Part shown: positions 60,271-64,000 of the stretch, in pieces | Layout of the letters: the number at the start of each line of letters is the position of its first letter | Position numbering within the stretch: the first letter of the stretch is position 1 | From: Anoplolepis gracilipes | Lineage: Eukaryota; Arthropoda; Insecta; Hymenoptera; Formicidae | Assembly: GCF_047496725.1 (NCBI RefSeq) | Contig: NC_132978.1 | Coordinates: forward strand, 3,773,501-3,837,500 | Direction of reading: 5' to 3' | Length of the DNA stretch: 64,000 nucleotides | Program-made: the position numbers and the translations under genes | The notes under the pieces: generated by a model | The model's database searches: none | What the model saw: only the letters and a program-made list of their open reading frames with translations | What the model was told of the DNA's origin: nothing

Positions 60271-61562
60271 AGTATCATATCCTTGCAGGTATAATAAATT
60301 TATTTGTCTTGTTGAGGTTGAGTTAGTTTTGCATTAAATTAGAAAATGAAAATGTTAGAAAATTATTTAGCCGCGCTTTTATAAAAGTTCTATCGAAAGC
60401 TATTTTTAATTTTAATGGGAAGATTTAACTTACAAAGATACGATTTGTTGAATGATTTAGGGGTAACGAAGGTATCTTTGGCGTGTAAAATCTGTAAACA
60501 AGAAATTTACGACGTTAAACTGTAGACATAGTTTAAGCAACTGCGAATGATTTTCATCATTTCGTCAGTAAAAAAATATTTGCGATGCAACAATCCAACC
60601 AAAAGATAAATGCTTCTATTTTTATTCAGAATCTTTATTTAAATCTTTTTGAGAAATAGCAATAAGATATTATTGATAATTACAAAAATTTAATATTTTT
60701 AAAAATTTTCCTAAACACATTTTACATACAGTTTTTACTTCAAAACATTCCAGTTTCATTTGAAAAATAGACACGTGGATAAGTTCAGACGCGGGCTACA
60801 ATGTATCTCGATGCTATATTTAAAGACGTCAGACGACGGTCGAACTTTCAGAATTGGGTGAAAAAATTTTACAGCAACTTATTGAGCGTCTACCTCTTTT
60901 TTTACGACGGTTATGTTATTTATAATACATCAGTCGACGGAGAATATAACATTATCTAACTAGCTCGAAAACTACAACCGGCTACGTCCGGTTCATCGCA
61001 TCGTCTTCGGCCAGCTGATAACGAGATCGGTGCGTAAGCGCGCTCGCGCGCCGCTATTTTTTTCGCTGTAATGCATTATCGCGCATTGCGCATTGTTTAT
61101 CGACTACGTTCTCTACACAGAGAGAGCACTGTGTATAATATTATCTTGAAACTGGCTATAACGGGTTATGCTTATCACTTTCGTTTTACTTCCCTCCGTG
61201 ATTGCACAGCGCTCATTAGTCGTCTTTGCAATAATAATGAATCGAAGATCTCGCGACTTAAACGAGCGCGTGGCACTTTCGATGACAACGTTTCCCTTTC
61301 CCCCTGCGAAGGAAGCTACAAAATATAATTTCTTTTCTATCTCAGCAATTACATTAATATACTTGTTCAACAGAATATTTATATGTATTAACAGTATAAA
61401 TATTTTTAACATTTTTAGAACCATTATTTTAGAGAATTATTATTAACACGCATTTCTTAACTCATTCAAGAAGCGAGATTTCTTTTGCGAAAATAACGAA
61501 GTAGTTTTGAATAAGTAATGATTGAAGGCACGATGCTTTGACGCTCTCAGGGTCTCTACTCT
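60271..61562. other. non-coding DNA with a GC island near 60960-61130
   Basis: The island holds CAACCGGCTACGTCCGGTTC (an inverted CCGG pair), GGCCAGCTGATAACGAG and GCGCGCTCGCGCGCCGC. Overlapping ORFs on both strands at 61071-61446 are reciprocal and not called. Confidence 0.3.
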
Positions 61563-61670
61563 CTGGAAAACATAGAAAACTGGGAATTATCAGGAATTTT
61601 TTTTGTATCTGGAAAAATCAGGAAAAATCTCGTGGAATTTTATTGGGATTCAGGGAATTTTTTCGATAAT
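61563..61670. repeat. degenerate short repeats of the TGGRAA..CAGGRAATTTT type
   Basis: CTGGGAATTATCAGGAATTTT, CTGGAAAAATCAGGAAAAATC, GTGGAATTTTATTGG and CAGGGAATTTTT follow one another, so the core is repeated four or five times with variation. This is a degenerate satellite-like array; no coding reading. Confidence 0.6.
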
Positions 61671-62516
61671 TCTTTTTTTAATAATTTTAATCTCACATCG
61701 TAAACAGTCGGCTGTGTATAGAAGTACAGAAGAGATTTTAAGTATTGCACGCATTGTGTGACGGAAATCGCAAACGATGAAATATGGATTTTCTGCCGCT
61801 GTTTTTTGTTTTTTTTTTTTTTTTTTTTTTTACGACCTTGGAATGCACTATTACGCACGGTAATTGCAAGCGCGGAACTGCTGCTCGATCAGTTCGTGCG
61901 AGATGATGTCACGCATCAAAAGTACTCGCACATGTAAATATTGAGCGCGTGCGGGTGCGTATGTGCGTGCGTGCATGCGTGTAGGACACGTGCAAAACGC
62001 CAACGACAACGATCACGACTTATCGTTCGCATACTGAACGCGTATAGAAAGTGTATGTACGTATACACAATGTATATATCTGTGATAGTCTCAAGGAGAC
62101 AAACCACGATTGATTCTCATTAATAAGTTCGTTGTTTTCGAGTGGACGGCCGATCTCTTGTCGTCCGCAGAAATCTCTTTACGCATAACATTCGAATTTT
62201 TCGATAAGATATATTAGAGCTATAAAAAATACGATTTAATGAAACTATAAGCATAATTTAAATATTTGCAAAACGTTATCATAAATTGAAAAATGTTTTT
62301 ATCACATAATTCAGTTAAAAAATAATTAGAATTTATTTCTACAATTTTTATTTAAATATTTATTTTTAAATATATATTTTAAAAATTATTTAATTATTTT
62401 TAAGAAATATAATATAATTTTTATTATGGAAAATGCATTATACAAGTTATAAAATTATGATTTTAATAAAATTAAATTAAATTAAATAAAAAAAATAATA
62501 AAATCATAAATAAAAT
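61671..62516. other. non-coding DNA
   Basis: Poly-T at 61808-61830, a GC-richer part at 61840-62170 with a TGCGTGCGTGCATGCGTG alternating run at about 61964-61981, then AT-rich. No exon supported. Confidence 0.4.
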
Positions 62517-62541
62517 AATAATAATAATAATAATAATAATC
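62517..62541. repeat. (AAT)n microsatellite
   Basis: About eight ATA/AAT trinucleotide units, preceded by AT-rich imperfect repeats (AATTAAATTAAATTAAATAA). Confidence 0.9.
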
Positions 62542-62728
62542 ACTAATAAAATCATTGGGAATAATAACACTTGAAATTTGAACTTTAGTTATAAGAGATT
62601 CATTTCAGATTAATATTTTTGAAAATGCTTGAAAAAAATCTTTCATTCTTGAAATTAATTATAGATTATATGTATATACGCATGTATTATTATTCGCGAT
62701 CAGAATTTATGTCCGACGTTTTTCATAG

Positions 62729-62792
62729 GTCACGACGATGCCATGGGAAAGTCTGGAAAAGCCATTTTATGGGCAGCTGCGGGCATTTTGAG
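62729..62792 (+). other. weak exon candidate
   Basis: An acceptor-like GTTTTTCATAG ends at 62728 and a donor-like TTGAG/GTGTGT starts at 62793. The 64 GC-richer bases between are open in two frames; in the one skipping two bases they read HDDAMGKSGKAILWAAAGIL. The donor is weak and the residues match no family I know. It could equally be a chance patch. Confidence 0.2.
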
Positions 62793-64000
62793 GTGTGTGT
62801 TGTTGTTGCGCCAATGTTATATTAAATACTTGGCGTTCTCGCGACGCCGTGCCTCTTACTATACGTGCATCGAATGGGACACACTGGGGATTCATAACAC
62901 AGCCGTAGACTTCTAATATTCGCTAGAAGCACGTTGGTTTATTATAGCAAGTAGGTTTACGATTATGTGTACACATTACCGCGCTCGCGATGTTGACTAT
63001 TTATATATTTGCAACCCTTATAGAGCGCTATAACATCTCGTCGCCGCACCTTTGACTATTTTTTTCAGAACGAGACACACATTTTCTCGTTTGTCTAGAA
63101 AATAACTGAGGCTTTCGGCGCGTTAGAATAGATTTCTTCTCGACAAGATTTAAATCATAATTACTTTTTTCTCTCTAACGGCAATTCAATTATGTTATAT
63201 ATAACGTAACATTTTTCTCGATTTTTTTGTCTCTAATCGTGCGTATCATGCATAATTTATTATTCACTTAGAGCGAACGAGCGAAATTCCTTCGGTATCC
63301 AGATAAGAACTCGTTTCACCTTGGCCACCGTTTACTGACGCATTACGGCAAATAAAACCGTCGCTTGTTATATACATAATATTTTCTCGCGCTTTATTTC
63401 GCGCAATCGCCGTCAAGTACGGTTCTTTTATGCGAGATGGGCCCAACACGATAACGCAGATGGGGCGAGCGATATTACTTGCAGATTACAAATAGATTTA
63501 ATTGATATGTTTTGCTTCACCTCGAGCGAATTACATAAACTTAATAATACAGCGTTATTTAATTGAGGCATTATGCTTTGCGAGATGAAATACTCATATC
63601 GTTGCACACGTAGAATTTTTAATACGCGATTCCTTTTCCTGCGAATATATATATTCGGTAAATAACATGCGATGGGAGGAGAGAAACGCGTGTTTCGCGT
63701 TATCTACAATTATTTTAAACTGCCACAATTAATGCTTTATATTATTACATTCTTAAGTCTTTAAGAAAGTATAATATCTTTTTATTATATATTGCATTGT
63801 AAATTCATTATAAAAAATAAATTTATTAGATATTTATTACAGATTATTAAAAATATTATTTAATCTGTACATTATAGATAAAAGTATTATATATAATATT
63901 CAATGGATACATATAACAACTAAGCATTTTAATATTTTTATTAAGTATTCTTATTTATTGAAAATTGTTATATATATATATATAACTGCATGTTTTACAA
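62793..64000. other. non-coding DNA to window end
   Basis: A GC-richer stretch to about 63700, with CG words and several TTCTCGC/GCGAGAA segments, then AT-rich sequence ending in (TA)n at about 63968-63982. No gene recognised; whether a host gene continues past the window cannot be told. Confidence 0.35.

Overview
This is a eukaryotic, strongly AT-rich, gene-poor 64 kb window. Its GC-rich islands, very long introns, (CT)n/(GA)n/(AT)n microsatellites, abundant short foldback DNA elements and sharply GC-biased coding exons fit an insect, most likely a hymenopteran such as an ant. That placement is inference; no gene here fixes the species. No bacterial, phage, CRISPR, rRNA or tRNA feature was seen.

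Protein-coding content is very small and all of it is on the + strand. A 66-nt internal exon with canonical splice sites opens the window (83-148). A two-exon 3' end of a protein gene lies at 28689-28787 and 28948-29252; it is the strongest coding signal, ending in a PP1-docking-like RVCF motif, an acidic stretch and a hydrophobic C-terminal tail. A 30-nt microexon sits at 37761-37790. A lysine/arginine-rich 103-codon ORF at 34875-35186 may be an alternative first exon or a relic. I could not assign any of them to a named gene.

Two TATA-type core promoters on the + strand, near 17.1 kb and 22.2 kb, lie upstream of the 28.7-29.2 kb coding exons. The first is followed by an ATG-free exon with a perfect donor site, so it looks like a non-coding 5' exon. 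The picture is of one or two long + strand genes with huge introns, alternative first exons and cassette exons, the 28.7-29.2 kb pair supplying one 3' end. Whether the 83-148 exon, the 37.8 kb microexon and the terminal exon pair share one gene is unknown. The 66-nt exon cannot splice directly to the 28689 exon in frame, but it can splice to the microexon in either of two frames.

The rest is intronic or intergenic AT-rich DNA broken by GC-richer islands that look like cis-regulatory blocks (about 8.8-9.5, 22.0-23.0, 27.2, 32.0-32.4, 36.1-36.6, 37.0-37.4, 39.5-40.1, 45.6-46.2, 51.7-52.0, 58.0-58.6, 59.4-59.8 and 61.0 kb). Some hold recognisable factor-site words (POU octamer, Exd/Hth-type, Su(H)).

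Mobile DNA consists of non-autonomous elements. There are two copies of one TA-flanked long-TIR family (12.45 and 19.36 kb), two adjacent foldbacks at 7.4-7.9 kb, a 413-bp foldback at 47.5 kb and a pogo/Tigger-like MITE at 49.9 kb. A TTAA-CCCTTTG piggyBac-like end may lie at 46.07 kb. There is also a perfect 23-bp palindrome at 35.24 kb, and several diverged duplications (24.7, 41.6-41.9, 44.3-44.7, 59.1/60.1 kb) are recorded.
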